The notes below the pieces were generated by a model. The model worked only from the letters and a program-made list of their open reading frames with translations. It ran no database searches and had not been told where the DNA came from. Source: Lepidodermella squamata (Eukaryota > Gastrotricha). From it: DNA of 64,000 nucleotides. The translations under genes were made by a program, and so were the position numbers. The DNA is taken from NCBI GenBank assembly GCA_047495785.1, contig JBLDXI010000018.1, positions 186,001-250,000 on the forward strand, read 5' to 3'. Below, one piece after another: positions 25,101 to 37,000 of the stretch. Every line of letters begins with the position of its first letter. The first letter of the stretch is position 1.

Positions 25101-28100
25101 GTACAGCCACTGGTAAAGTAGACCGTAACGAGCCGGGCGACTGCCTGTTAAGGCGCGGATGCGGCTTGGCGACGTAGCGGTGCGAGACGACTCGAGGCTG
25201 TGACTGGGCCGAATTCACCCGTGTGCTTGATCGTAGTGTGCGCGCGTTCTAGCTGTGATTCATGTTGCTGTTTGGCGATGACTTAGCGTAGAAAACAAAC
25301 CGACAGAAACGAAGAGAAACGATAAGACAGAAACGGTGTGAATTAACTTGAGTGATGCTGAGTGAGCGAGTGATGATCTGGTTTTGGCCATGAGACTTAA
25401 AAAGATCAAAGAGAGACGGTTAAGGTTGAGGATCAGGCGAGAGATGGTCAACAGGAGGAGAAGAAAACCATGCGCATGTCGACTGAACTGAGATGGAAAT
25501 TCATCAGGGGAACCTCCGGCAGCAAGTAAAAGTACACCAGATAGTAATTTATTCCTGCATAGGGAGACATCGCTTGCTTGGGTTGTTTGTCTGGGTCTAA
25601 TCTGGTCTTTGAGACTTCAAACTTAACAAAGAGAGATGGTTAAGGTTGAGGATCAGACGAGAGAAAATGAGAAGACCATGCGCTGGTCGACTGACCTAGA
25701 TGGAAATGCAACAGGGGAACCTCCGACAGCAAGTAAAAGTACGCCAGATAGTAGTTTATTCCTGTGTAATGAACAATCACATGCTTGGTTTGTTTCTCAT
25801 GTTCAATTGCTCACTTGTCAGCAGTTTTGAGGACATGTTACCTCAACGTAATATTTGCTTGGAATATTCAAAAGAAGTTAAGCCAGTCAGTTCTTCTGAT
25901 TACGATCTTTGCTAATGAAAGCTTTCTATTAAATTGCTATGAAGGCTCAAATGGGACAACTTTGAGGAGGGATAGATCTAAGATTCACTCGAATCGATAA
26001 TTATTATATAAATGCAGTAACTCGAGACTTTGAGATTTGCAGCCGTTTGATTAATTAAATACCCCTTCGAATTTAGATAAAGTGTTATAGTTTAGTAACC
26101 ATAATCGAGATCACGGATAGCCATTTCTTGAGTGAGATAGAAATCTGGCTATAAATCTTGAACTACAGGTTTTAATTTTTTGGTGAAAAGCGTGTAATTT
26201 GTTGTTAACTTGATTTTAGCTCTGGTGCTGAAATCGCTGTCGATGCCTCGAAGTGTTGGCGTTGTCGGTCTAGAAAATGCTGCTTGCCTTGCAGCGTCGA
26301 ACGCCATCATCCAGATGGTTCGCTCTTGCCCGGAAACTCTCGCTTCTATGCTCAACCGAGACCCGAATGCTGTTAACTACGGACTCATCGAAGGCGAACA
26401 AATTGTCGGGCTATTATCGCTATTCTGCGCGGTTATGAATTCAAGCAAAAATCACAGGTTGGTAAAATAAATTAAATAATTTTTATTCAAAATTATACAT
26501 AATTAGAATGATGAGAATTCAAATAATTTAAAGTGCAACATGGCGAGTCCATTTGCGACGAATTTAATTTCGAAATATTTTTTCCAGTGCTCTCCAGCCA
26601 AATGCGGTTTTGAAAGATCTCGGAATTTACAGCCACGAACAAGGCGATGCGATCGAATTTTTCAATCTTCTGTCTCGAATCATAAATTATGGCACCTCGC
26701 ACCCTGCTCAAACGTTCGACATGAAATCTCGCGTATTTTGCGCGTCTTGTGGCCGAAATCCGATAACTGAGTCCACTCAAACTATGCTCAGCTTCGACGT
26801 CATTCTTCCGCCTCGGGATGAATCTGTCAGCCAAGTCATTCACAGCATTGAAGATTTGTTGGTGTTCACGCTGGAGAAATCCAAAAAGAGCTACGCGCTG
26901 CGAAACGATGCGGTCACTCATCCGAATCCCCTATGCCCAAGCCGGTCGGAAAGTTGCGGTGGCATGAGTGTTGTTAAGGAGGATAAAATTATGGCGAGTG
27001 GCCCGACCGTTTTCTACGCGACCATCAAGCGAGATCGAAAACTAAAAGGTATGTTCTTAATATTGGGTCTTGCTGCTTTACTTCAAATCTATCCTCGCAT
27101 GAATTGGTCAATCATGACCGGGCCAAGACTAAAATTTGACATCTATACAACTATGTATCTATTATGCACACTATCTAGACTATATATCTAGACTTTATAT
27201 CACGAAGCGGCTCTTAGGCTTTTCCGTGCTATTATAGCCTAAAGAGTGACTTGAAAAGTGTTAAATTTTCGCCTATAAAAAGTGCATGACTTCAGCGAGC
27301 TAGAGCGGGATATCGACAGCTTGGCCACCAACTCGTCCAAGTCCAGAGCAATCTTATAGGCTGGCTGGTGACCAGGTCGAAGGTCTCGGCCTCTCTGGCA
27401 GCGAGGCGGAAGGCCCGGGTGACGCCGGCATCTTTCGATGACCGGGGCGTACTATTTGACAAATGCCTTGGCAAATTGCCGCAAATAACATTTGCTCTTG
27501 TTTCTGTCTGGAGAGAGGATTTGAATTGGAATTAACACTGTTGCAAAAACTTGTTGCCTTGTGATTTGAAAAATTCTGGCCAAATAATGGCAGTTCGGTT
27601 GAGAATCGCGGCCAATGCAGGAAGATCGCCAAATGCAACCTTGATATTCATCCTGACAGTGACCGTGACCTCTCCTGCAATTCGTAGAACATACGTAGAC
27701 AAAATTGCTTTCAAAATTGTCTCAGGTAGAATCGCCGTTCAACCTCGTCCTTCGGCTTTCTCACTGCAGACTGCAGACCAAAAGCCGAGTAAAAGCCTCT
27801 TAAAGCGGGCAGGCGTAGGGATGTTATGTCGATTCGACGAATGATCATGCCCAACTGATGGGGGACGTGACAGTAACAAATTCGAATTTTCTTTGATTTG
27901 TTCGCATGATCTTCGCCCCGATAGCATCGCCATGAGCTGCATTCGACACAGTGAGTTATCACTTCCGAGTTCAGCTAACGAGCTTCCTCGGGACAGTCAG
28001 CTACGATGATAATGCGGCAGGTGGAAGTTGATTTTCTTGAATTTATCCGTTGAAGTGGTGTAGCTACGGTTGCATGCTCTGTAGTGAATTTTGCGACATA

Positions 28101-28893
28101 AAATGCCCTCAAATGGATGCATTAAGCTGGGATCAGCAACCAAGGCTGATGGTCGCTATGTCGAAGCTGAGACCGTGACGAAACTAGACGCAATGCATCG
28201 CTATTGCTCTATCGAATCATTGTAACCTAGAAGGAGTGAAAAAGCAGAAAGCTTGTTTGAAAGTTTGAAGCCAATTGAGAACCTACGATTTCATCTTCAG
28301 AGATCAAATCCCAATAATCCTGTTCTATTTAATTGATTCAATTATTAAACTACTGTCTTTTCTTAGGTGAAACAACCGTGACGTGGTCAGATGTGCTCAA
28401 ATTGCCCTGCGAAACCGTCCCTTACATTTTCACTGGTGCAGTGGTCGAGATTCGAACTGCTGCGAATTGGCACGCAGTTTTCTACAATCGGCAACATCCG
28501 AAACTCATGCGTTACGACGATTCTCACTGCACAGAAATTAGCGAGCCGAAACTCGACCCTCCGCATTTGACGCTAATCGACGACGAAACGGACGGCAAGC
28601 GGTACGCATCGAATCGCGTGGTGCTACTTCGATTCATGCGAATTGACGCGGCAGTTGCGAGAACTTACGACGAGGCTGGTCCTCCTCAATCGATTCGCGA
28701 CCAAGTTCAAATCGAACTGACGGAATTAGCGACACGAAAGAGCCGTTTTTTGAATCAACCCCGTTACTTGAAGAAACGCCCGGTCTACCAAGTTAACGAA
28801 TCGGTGATAGAAAACTTCAAGCCGTATCGCGGCACTAGAATGGCAGCCCTGGTGGCTTATATCAACGAAATGGAGTCGAATAATCACTTTTGA
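22194..28893 (+). CDS. Divergent ubiquitin-specific-protease-like protein with acidic N-terminal half
   Basis: Exons 22194-22220, 22281-22574, 22984-23163, 23251-24307, 26220-26457, 26588-27048 and 28367-28893 keep phase throughout; 927 aa. Residues 1-515 are disordered and acidic, with hydrophobic-acidic stretches resembling SUMO-interacting motifs: VIYVVV (about 27), ILIDDDD (about 277) and VIMID (about 433). Residues from about 530 resemble a C19 (USP) fold: Cys box GLENAACLAASNAIIQ (Cys about 542), HEQGDAIEFFNLL (the QQDAQEFL-like box), a CxxC zinc pair, TVFYATIKRDRK, His box NWHAVFYN (His about 788) and MRYDDSHCTEIS (Asp about 803). The Cys box is far from the canonical GNTCYMN, so catalysis is uncertain. 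The exon 4 to 5 junction crosses a 1.9-kb intron; two separate genes is the alternative reading. Confidence 0.6.
25380..25802. repeat. Two-copy direct repeat, about 200 bp each
   Basis: Copies at about 25380-25590 and 25604-25802 share the order GTTAAGGTTGAGGATCAG, ACCATGCGC, GTCGACTGA, AGGGGAACCTCC, CAGCAAGTAAAAGTAC and CAGATAGTA. Small indels and scattered substitutions separate them. They sit in the large intron of the USP-like gene. I find no coding sense in them. Confidence 0.75.
27049..28366. other. 1.3-kb intron of the USP-like gene
   Basis: No recognisable gene. Some minus-strand open frames at 27290-27720 look faintly coding but match no family I know; a decayed mobile element is possible. 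Confidence 0.35.
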
Positions 28894-29036
28894 TATGAAA
28901 GAGAGATTTTTACCTCGGTTATTTGCTCAAGAATGCTTCCTCAGCTGTTTGATTAAATTTTTGTAACATTGTTCATATTTTTCGCCCGCTATAGGTGCCC
29001 TTTAATTGATGTGTGTGTGAATTGAAGGGCTGAGAA
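28894..29036 (+). promoter_or_regulatory. Short intercistronic region, USP-like to TAK1
   Basis: Only 143 bp separate the stop from the next ATG. An ATTAAA lies at 28952-28957, followed by an acceptor-like CGCTATAG ending at 28994, 42 nt before the TAK1 start. This fits an operon-type junction but could equally be a compact promoter with a 5' UTR intron. Confidence 0.4.
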
Positions 29037-32029
29037 ATGGCGAACGACACGCCGTTGAGTCCTGCGAGCCAGTCGCGGGAAATCCTCGACATCGAAGTTA
29101 GCCAGGTCAAATTCATCGCCAACATCGGCTCCGGGACATTCGCGAATGTTTACCTCGCTGATTGGCGGGGCGAAAAAGTGGCGGTGAAGCAGTACACCCA
29201 AGTGCAGCATATGCCGTTTTTCGAGGCTGAAACGCGGCAACTGGCGCGGGCGTGCCACCCCAACATCGTGGCGTTGTATGCGAAATCGAATGAACAACGC
29301 ATTTTGCTGATGGAATTCTCGCCGATGGGCGCGTTGGATCACATCATTGAGAAGCTGCACCGGTATGACTACACAGCGGCGCATGCGATATCGTGGGCGC
29401 GGCAGGCTGCGGACGGCATCGCACATTTGCACAAGGTCAATGTGCTGCATCGCGACCTCAAGCCGGCCAATATGTTGCTGTTTCGCGATGGGGCGCTGTT
29501 GAAGCTGACCGATTTCGGCACTTCGTGTCTTCAGCGAACTTACTTGACGAGCGACCGCGGTTCACCGGCTTGGATGGCGCCTGAAGTTTGGCACAGTAAG
29601 TTGGTATCGATATATTTGATCGTATCTTTTGACACATCGTTGTACCAATGTACTGTTACCATGAATGAGAGTGGCTTAATTTTCCCGCGCCAAATTTTAC
29701 TACTGTTTATACCCTGAGTGCCCTCGGTTGCCACATCCGTCGCATTTCCTTAAAATGGACACGTAGCCGAGAAGTGAGAACATGTTAGTCGGAGTCAGTC
29801 GCCGTCTGGGTGCTCGTAATCCGAGCCAGAATCAGGTTCAACATCCATTTGATCGACAGCGAAGTTGGCGAACTCGGCGACATTCTTCTAGACAGCCGTG
29901 AGGTATTGTTTTCGTGCCATTGCGGGACGAAGTAAGCCAGGAAATCTTCTTTCTCTGGAGTTTTGGCTTCTTCCATGACACGGACCATGTATTCATCGAC
30001 CCTATCGGGAGGTAGCAAAGCGTGAGTTTGCGAACCCACAGGCGGAAATTCTGGTTTTGCTGATACAGAACCTATATATAAAATGATATATAAGTACTTA
30101 ACAATTCAGCGGAAAACCGAGTTCACTTACCCTGTAGCCTCGATCGACAACGTTTGTGTAAAGGCATTGGCAATAGTGGAAATAGCATCCCACAAACTGA
30201 GCCGCGGGGAACGCCGTGGCAATTGCGGGGATGAGCCCAGTTTCGAAGTCAGCCGTTGTCTCATTTCGCCTGAGGCTCATGTGGTCTTGACAGTAGTCCT
30301 TCAACCGCCGGAAAATAGCTTGATAGCAAGGCTTTTTGACGATAACAACGCATACCACAACGGTTACGTTGTGCCGTGCTCCAAGCTGTGAACTATGAGG
30401 AGCTAGCTACATACGCGAGGGGCAACCTAATTACAAAATAGAGCTTAACATGACGAACAAGTTCTGAAAGAAACCATGAATTCAATACGGAAAGTAGGGT
30501 AAACGGTAAACCACAAGCTCCCCCAAGGCCTCGGCGGCTTGGATCACGGGCGGAAGAATTTTCTTCGGGGTTAGCCGTAACTTTTTCTGGAGGGTTTTCG
30601 CTGTCGCCGCGACCTCTTCGAGGAACTGCGCTGCTCGGTAGGTGTCGATGCCTTTCAGTGTCTCGTGTATCAACCGAACAGCTCGCGGCTTACCCGCGGC
30701 TTACTTAAGATCCTTTAACCTGAGACATTGAATAGACATTGAAAAAGCAGATCTTGGAGTAAATGAAAATTCTCAGCTTGATCTGGTGTAAGAAATCTTC
30801 TCATAAAAATCGGGCCATAGGCGAGAATGAAAGCCAAAAATCCTGGGCGTGCCAATCTTTGCCGATATCTCGTGCTAGTAATCGTGTCGGGGAAGACGAA
30901 ACGGGTTGCATAGAAACATTTAATTATGTTTTATATATATTGATGCGGTGTTTGTTTCTTCTTTTAGCTAACGACTACAACGAGAAGTGTGACGTCTACA
31001 GTTGGGCGATTGTCTTCTGGCAAATCCTATCTCGCCAGCAGCCATTCAGCGGCTTCACGATGTACCAGGTGATGTGGAAGGTCATCCACGGCGACCGGCT
31101 GCCGATGTTGAAGCAGTGCCCAACTGTCATTCGCAGGCTCATCACAAACTGCTGGGACGGCGATAAATCACGCCGACCTGACATGGACGATGTTTCTAAG
31201 CAAATGGCAATTCTTCAAAAAGTATGCCGAATCCCTTTTGCTAAGAGTTTTTTCTTATAAATCTCCAATTTTTCTAGTTGTACCCCGGAGGCGACCAGCC
31301 AATAACTGTACACCCCGAATCCGATCAGTTGGCTGCTGAACAAGCTGAAGCTTCCCGGCCAAACGACTTGCCAAGCTCGCTCGAAAGTTTCGATACCATA
31401 TCATCGTCGTCTTTCGAGAATCCCAGTCCTTTCATCCACGACGACCTCGGCTCGTTGAGTGTCGCCAGCAACGCGATTCGCTATCATGCGATGCCTGCTA
31501 CGACTTCCACCCTAACCCCAGCGCCTATGAGCCCACCGCCTAATAACTTCGAACTAGGCCTGCCAAGCACTGCTAGACGAATCAGCTCAAGAACGAATAC
31601 GCCAACCCCACCACCCGGGCCTGCCTCGAGGTCGAGCTCCGCAAATCAGATGTCGCGGCAAAATTCATCGCATTTGCCGAATTCGAACTCTGAGCAGGAT
31701 TTAGAACGATCGTTAGTGCAACCGTTGCCGGTAGATCCGAACGGGGCGATTTCGAAGGAGATCTACGAGCAGCACTTGCGGGTATCGGATGCTTACGCGA
31801 AGGCGTGCGCGAAAATCGACGAGTTGACGCGACAAAAGCAGGAGATGGTGTCTGATCTCGACCGCGTTCGTTCCGACGAGCGGGCTGGCCGAGAACGTGT
31901 GCAAGAGTACGAACGAGTCAGCAAAGAAAACGTAATTCTTCCAAATAAATCGGTAGCGTTTTTAATTCGTTCGATTTTCAGGAGGATCTATCACAAATCG
32001 TCAGTTTTCTTGAAAACAATCCCCAATAA
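29037..32029 (+). CDS. MAP3K7: TAK1 (MAP3K7) kinase
   Basis: MAP3 kinase of TGF-beta, innate-immune and stress signalling, working with TAB adaptors. Exons: 29037-29595, 30968-31221, 31278-31931 and 31982-32029; 504 aa. Kinase motifs: glycine loop GSGTFANV, VAVKQY lysine, HRDLKPANM, DFG, and an activation loop ending LTSDRGSPAWMAPEV that keeps the TAK1-type Thr and Ser. The junction into the second exon gives TNDYNEKCDVYSW, and LYPGGDQPI corresponds to the TAK1 YFPGADEP segment. A Ser/Pro-rich linker follows. The C-terminal 90 residues match the TAB2/3-binding coiled coil (QPLPVDPNG, EIYEQHLRV, RQKQEMVSDLD). The 1.37-kb first intron contains MULE transposase remnants. Confidence 0.92.
29785..30673 (-). 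mobile_element. MULE-type transposase remnant in TAK1 intron 1
   Basis: The minus-strand frame 30358-30098 carries the MULE core pattern: CYQAIFRRLKDYC, then TADFETGLIPAIATAFP, then GCYFHYCQCLYTNV. This is the region around the second catalytic acidic residue and the C/H motif. A second minus frame, 30039-29785, has LLPPDRVDEYM and FLAYFVPQW, typical of the downstream part. The frame 30673-30482 may be upstream material. Stops and frame breaks show it is dead. It lies antisense to TAK1. Confidence 0.65.
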
Positions 32030-32439
32030 TGAACAATCACCGCCAGAGTCATCGTTCCGGTTCAGCATTTTCTACGCTCCATGCTGTTTAGTATTCGTGG
32101 ACAAGTCCAAACCAAATCGTATATGAATGATATGTACCTATATATGCGCGATTCTAAAGTTATCCTAAAACGACTTCTGATTTTCAACGAGATGCATCGA
32201 GGTTGTAAACAAAATTCTTCGATTGATACTGCTTTTTATGACGAGATGACTTGACATGCTACCTTCAAATGCCGCGGCCTTTACTTATTGTTATTATTAC
32301 TTGAATGTTTTATAATATTATCGCGAAAGTGAGTTGTTCGATTTCAGCTTTGCGAGTACGGCAAAAATCGTGGTTTTTTGTTTTGCGCCGAAAAATAAAG
32401 TGAATTTTACATTTTATCTAGAAATTTGATGGAATAAAA
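32030..32439 (+). promoter_or_regulatory. TAK1 3' UTR and TAK1-like 5' junction
   Basis: An AATAAA at 32394-32399 is followed 22 nt later by an acceptor-like TTTTATCTAG (ending 32421) and 18 nt after that by the ATG of the next kinase. The spacing leaves almost no room for an independent promoter between the polyadenylation signal and the acceptor. Confidence 0.45.
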
Positions 32440-33921
32440 ATGGATAAAGTTTTGGATATTGGTGATCGGCGTTTGAGCTGGATTCGCAATATTGGTTACG
32501 GGAGTTTCGCCAGTGTCCATTTGACTAATTGGAATGGGGCCAAAGTAGCGGCAAAGCAATATATCCAGGAGCACCACGGAAGCTTTTTCGAAAATGAGGT
32601 TGAATTACTGGACCGTATGGCTCACCCTAATATAATTTCTCTCCTTGCAATATCGCGACCGCAACGTGTTTTGCTACTTGAATACTCACCCCTGGGCGCG
32701 TTGGATAAAGTTATTGACAATACGGACAAGTTTGACTATTCGGCTGAGCATGCAATTTCTTGGGCTCGGCAAATCGCGGACGCGTGTGCGCATCTGCATG
32801 AGCATAAGGTGTGCCATCGCGATCTGAAGCCGGCTAACATGCTGCTGTTTTGCGACGGCACAGTTTTGAAGTTGACAGATTTTGGCACTGCGGTTATTTA
32901 TTATGCCGATCGATTTATGACCAGTGACCGCGGATCGCCCGCTTGGATGGCGCCCGAAGTTTGGGGAAGTGAGTTGAACATTTTCACTTTTATTTATTCA
33001 TCTTATTTATTGATGAGCCATTCATCCATGAAGAGGTGGAAAGCTCAGCTGTATGCACAATTTACCTACTGTTATTTGGGAAATTCAATTTTGAAATCGG
33101 TACCGTAAATTTGGGGTGACTTTGGCATGTCGCAGATCGAAGGACAGAGTTCCAAAGAGGCCAATTAATTAGCCCGGCCGCTTTGATTAGTCCTTACATA
33201 TTCCTCTTGGTACTGGACTCCTACGACCTACTGCAATCGGTTTTATGTTCATCTTTTCCTTCGTTTTTAGCGAACAACTACACTGAAAAGTGCGATGTTT
33301 ACAGTTGGTCGATAGTTTTCTGGCAAATGCTGTCCCGCGAGCAGCCATTCAACGAATGCTTGAACCGATTCGAGGTGATGTGTAGAGTCGTCTCGGGCCT
33401 GCGTCTGCCCTTCTTGGACCAGTGCCCATCCGTCATTCAAGAGCTCATCACATCCTGCTGGGACTCGGAGCCACGAAAACGGCCTGATATGGCTTATATC
33501 GCTCGGCAAATGGAAATTCTTCAAAAGGTATTAAAATCATATTTTAAACTTTGTAGGCAATCATTTGATTTTGCTAGCTTTATCCTGGAGGTCACTTGCC
33601 GATCACAATGCACTTGGATCCTTCAGATAGATTGCATTCCGACGACGAACTCTTCGATGACGCCGATTGGGTTGTAGTAGGCGAATTCAGAAATGAACGT
33701 GCCAATAGTGTTGAAGTGAATGGATTCACACTCATCCCAGGAGAACACCAGCATTCCAACGCACCCCATAGATCAGCTAGTTTGACACAAGAAAACGTGA
33801 GTCATTTTCTTTTGCAATACGGCGAGTTTACGTTAACGTATTGAAAAATTTTCAGCGCAAGAAAAACGCATTCTTCGGCAAAGCTCTAAGAGCAATCAAA
33901 CGGCTGACGACTGATTCGTGA
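32440..33921 (+). CDS. TAK1-like kinase paralogue lacking the TAB-binding tail
   Basis: Tandem paralogue of the upstream TAK1, 356 aa. Exons: 32440-32968, 33271-33527, 33578-33796 and 33856-33921. The first two intron positions match those of TAK1 exactly, including phase (after VW[G/H], and before LYPGG). Kinase motifs are intact: GYGSFASV, VAAKQY lysine, HRDLKPANM, DFG and MTSDRGSPAWMAPEV. After LYPGGHLPI the tail is short and unrelated: an acidic DDELFDDADWVVVGEF segment, then a basic end (KALRAIKRL). The TAB2/3-binding coiled coil is absent. Insects also have TAK1-like kinases, but I cannot say whether this is the same duplication. Likely an active kinase with altered partners. Confidence 0.85.
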
Positions 33922-34049
33922 TAACTTTTTTCCTATTTTTTGATGAAATGACAGTTTATTTAGTTGAGATTTTGAGCTTTGCAATACCGGTTTTTCATTA
34001 AAATATCTTCCGGTTTTTTTCAAAAGGAATGCTCTTTTTCTCATAGATC
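33922..34049 (+). promoter_or_regulatory. Short intercistronic region, TAK1-like to SWSAP1-like
   Basis: 128 bp. ATTAAA at 33997-34002 is followed by a strong pyrimidine-rich acceptor-like CTCTTTTTCTCATAG ending at 34046, just 3 nt before the ATG. A 3-nt leader is too short for a normal 5' UTR unless something is spliced onto it. Confidence 0.45.
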
Positions 34050-37000
34050 ATGGCAGATTCTAGTTTTATCGCGGGTTCAGATAATAATGAAGACTCAATT
34101 GTTGCAGCTAGTCCTCAAGCAGATGCTGAAAAAATGTGTCCAAAATGCGTTTTGGATCTATTTATCCCCGGAGCAATGGTTGAAAAAATGAGAAAATTCG
34201 TCGAAAAATGTGAACATATTTCAGCAGCGAGATCGATCGCTATTTTTTCCAAAGGGGCTCATAGGTTCGATGATTTGCGATGACTGGCCTCTGTTCCAAT
34301 AATTGCTTTTTTGAAGAGTAGCCTCAGCCTTGGCGTTTCAAGCCGCGATAACCATGGGATGCTGCCTTCAGAACAACGAACCAGATACCGATGAATTTGC
34401 GGAAACTTTGCTAGCAACTGCAGCCTCGCATCACTCGTTGCCTGAATTTCACACCTTGTTCATTCGCAAGCAGTCTTTGAATGATCTCCCGCTTCGAGTC
34501 GACGGTCTGCCGCCTCCAAATGTAGCGGCCGCGAATGGGATAAAATTTGTTTACGTTCAGACAAGTGAAGAGTTTGTCACTCTGTTGCTGGCCTTGCAGA
34601 GCTCGGCTGAATGCTATCGGTTGGTTGTAGTGGACAACTGCACGCAGGCGATGTTCTCGCTGTGGGACGAGTATCACATGCTGGCTGTCACCAGTTTGCT
34701 AGCAGCAACGCTGAACATGATAGACGCTAGGTAAGTAGTTACCGTAAAAACCGAAATTGGGTCCTAGGTCTATAATAGTGCCTCGCCTGGTTTAAGCCCC
34801 CAGTCTGAGCGAAGATTGAACTAATAATATCTCAGACCTAAATTAGTGTCTTGGTTTCTTAATAAATATGTTGCACTTGCTAATTTTAGCAAACATTCAA
34901 TTAAATTGATGTCCAGCTCAAATCTAATCTGGTGAGTATAAATACCTGATAGTTGAGATGAGTCGTCATCATTTTCGGTCAATAACAACCTATAACCTGC
35001 TGAGTTTCATTTTTTTCATCCCGAACTTTTACATCACACCAACCTCTTCTGTGGAAAGGATTCCCGTTTTGGTTGATAATCGAGGAAGTTGCCGAGGAGA
35101 TTGAAAAAAATGAAAATGATCTCCACGAAGAGGCGGAAATTTGACCGTTGTTTCATTTTAAAACTCTTTTCTAAATTCATTTTAATCTCATGACGATAGA
35201 TTTAAATAAATAATACCACGGCCTACAATAGTACCTCGCCCGTAATAAGCCCTCACTTTTTTCTTGGTTTGAAACTATAAAAACACGGCACCCAATTTCG
35301 GTTTTTACGGTATTTTATCTTTGATTGCGGTCTAAAGCACTGCTAAACATGACCAAGTTGGCTGTTTCTACTTTATATACCTTTTGGGTCAATGTATAAA
35401 CGTTTAAACTGTATAAACGTCTTTATACCTAATCTAGAAAGTTGAAATTGCTAATTAAGACGCATCTATTATTATTTCCCGCTTTTTTCATTTTTCTCAT
35501 TAAACATCAAAACCTTCAAAAAGTGTAAGCTTTCACTGATCAAAATGTTCAATCTTCACCGATTTTTTCTTCATCCTCAACACCCATGTCTAAACCAGTC
35601 AATTCTTCGTCTTCGCCTACATCGCTCTCGCTTGTAATGTATAACGAGGTATCCGGGGTTTCACTCGCTTCACTCGCGGCACTCGGCGCCGGGTTAGCGG
35701 CCTTATTTCGCAGGCTTTTAGCGATCAGCCTTTTGCGCACAAAAACTAGCTGATATGCAGTTATAGACCGGAGTCGGTTTCAAATTTTCGACCATTGAAA
35801 GCCGTACTGCGAAAATAGCCTCTCCACAGTAGAGTCAGACGATACCAGGCCATCCGATTTCAACGCGAGCTGAACGACTTTGTTGATGTGATTAGTAAAT
35901 AATGAACGGGTGTTGGCGAGAAAAATTCGATGCTACATGACTAAAATGAAACTGTTTACCTTGCGTCCTTCTCGACACGTGGTGGAAGTATGAAAGATGA
36001 GAGACGTGGAAGTATGCGGTATAACCTTGTGGGATCGCGAGACGACGCATGATGAGCGATCAAATCCGACGACGATTCGGCAAATATGCATATTCGTAAT
36101 TTTTCATACAATTCGTAGCTCCTCCGATTTTAGCGAGTTCCATAGGCTAAGACAATCCAGCCCGGTTCTTCAGGCGCTTTTGAACTCGAGTTTTTCATCC
36201 ATCGGAACTCGGCACCAGTTTAGAGTCGCGAAGGCCTGTTTTCAATCGAGATATGTCGTCACGAAGATTAAAGGCTTCGACAGAACGACGAATTTCGTCT
36301 ACGATAGCAGTTGGGCATTTTTCGAAGTGCACCTTTCGTCCATATTATACTATGTTTTTGTAGTTCCATGTGGCACTTATGCGTTCCTCTAGAATTGTTC
36401 AAACTGCTCCAGAGTGGGAAAGTTTGGCAATGCCTCCGCCTGGATTAGATGTAACTCAGCGCTTTGCGACAACAAGTGGATTAGGTGGAAGATAATGTCG
36501 CAATCTTGCTGGTCCTTCGGACGGTCAGCAAATGCAACCGCAGCCAGGTCGTGCGCAGTTTGAACGGAACCAGAAATATCAAGCGGGTCAAAAATCAAGC
36601 ATTCCAACCACGCTTGCGCTTCAAACGGGTTACGCACTCGCGCCAAGCGCATAGCGAATAAATGCAGAAAATGGGGTAAAGTAATATCAGATCCGCACAA
36701 AGAATCTAGCAAGCGTTGGTAATCTTGACGCGCCGAGCCTACCAAACGCGAGCCAAGCGCCCTGATGAAGAGCAAATCATCGTCCAACCCTTGGGCACTG
36801 TCCGCCCATTCCATGACCAAGTCTCAAAGGAACCCTTCCCATCAAATTTACCAGGATCGCTAAATAAGTTGGACACGGTAAATTGACTGCGCCCGGTATT
36901 GTTCAACATCATGCTGGCCCCCAATAAAGTGGATGGTCCCACACTAAAGCGCTCCGGTGCAGCTGTACTAACCGATGGGATGCACGCTCCCGCACTATTA

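Noticed and set aside
27290-27720. Minus-strand open frames as a retroelement in the USP-like intron
   Set aside because: No reverse transcriptase, protease or gag pattern could be named; left as unassigned intron.
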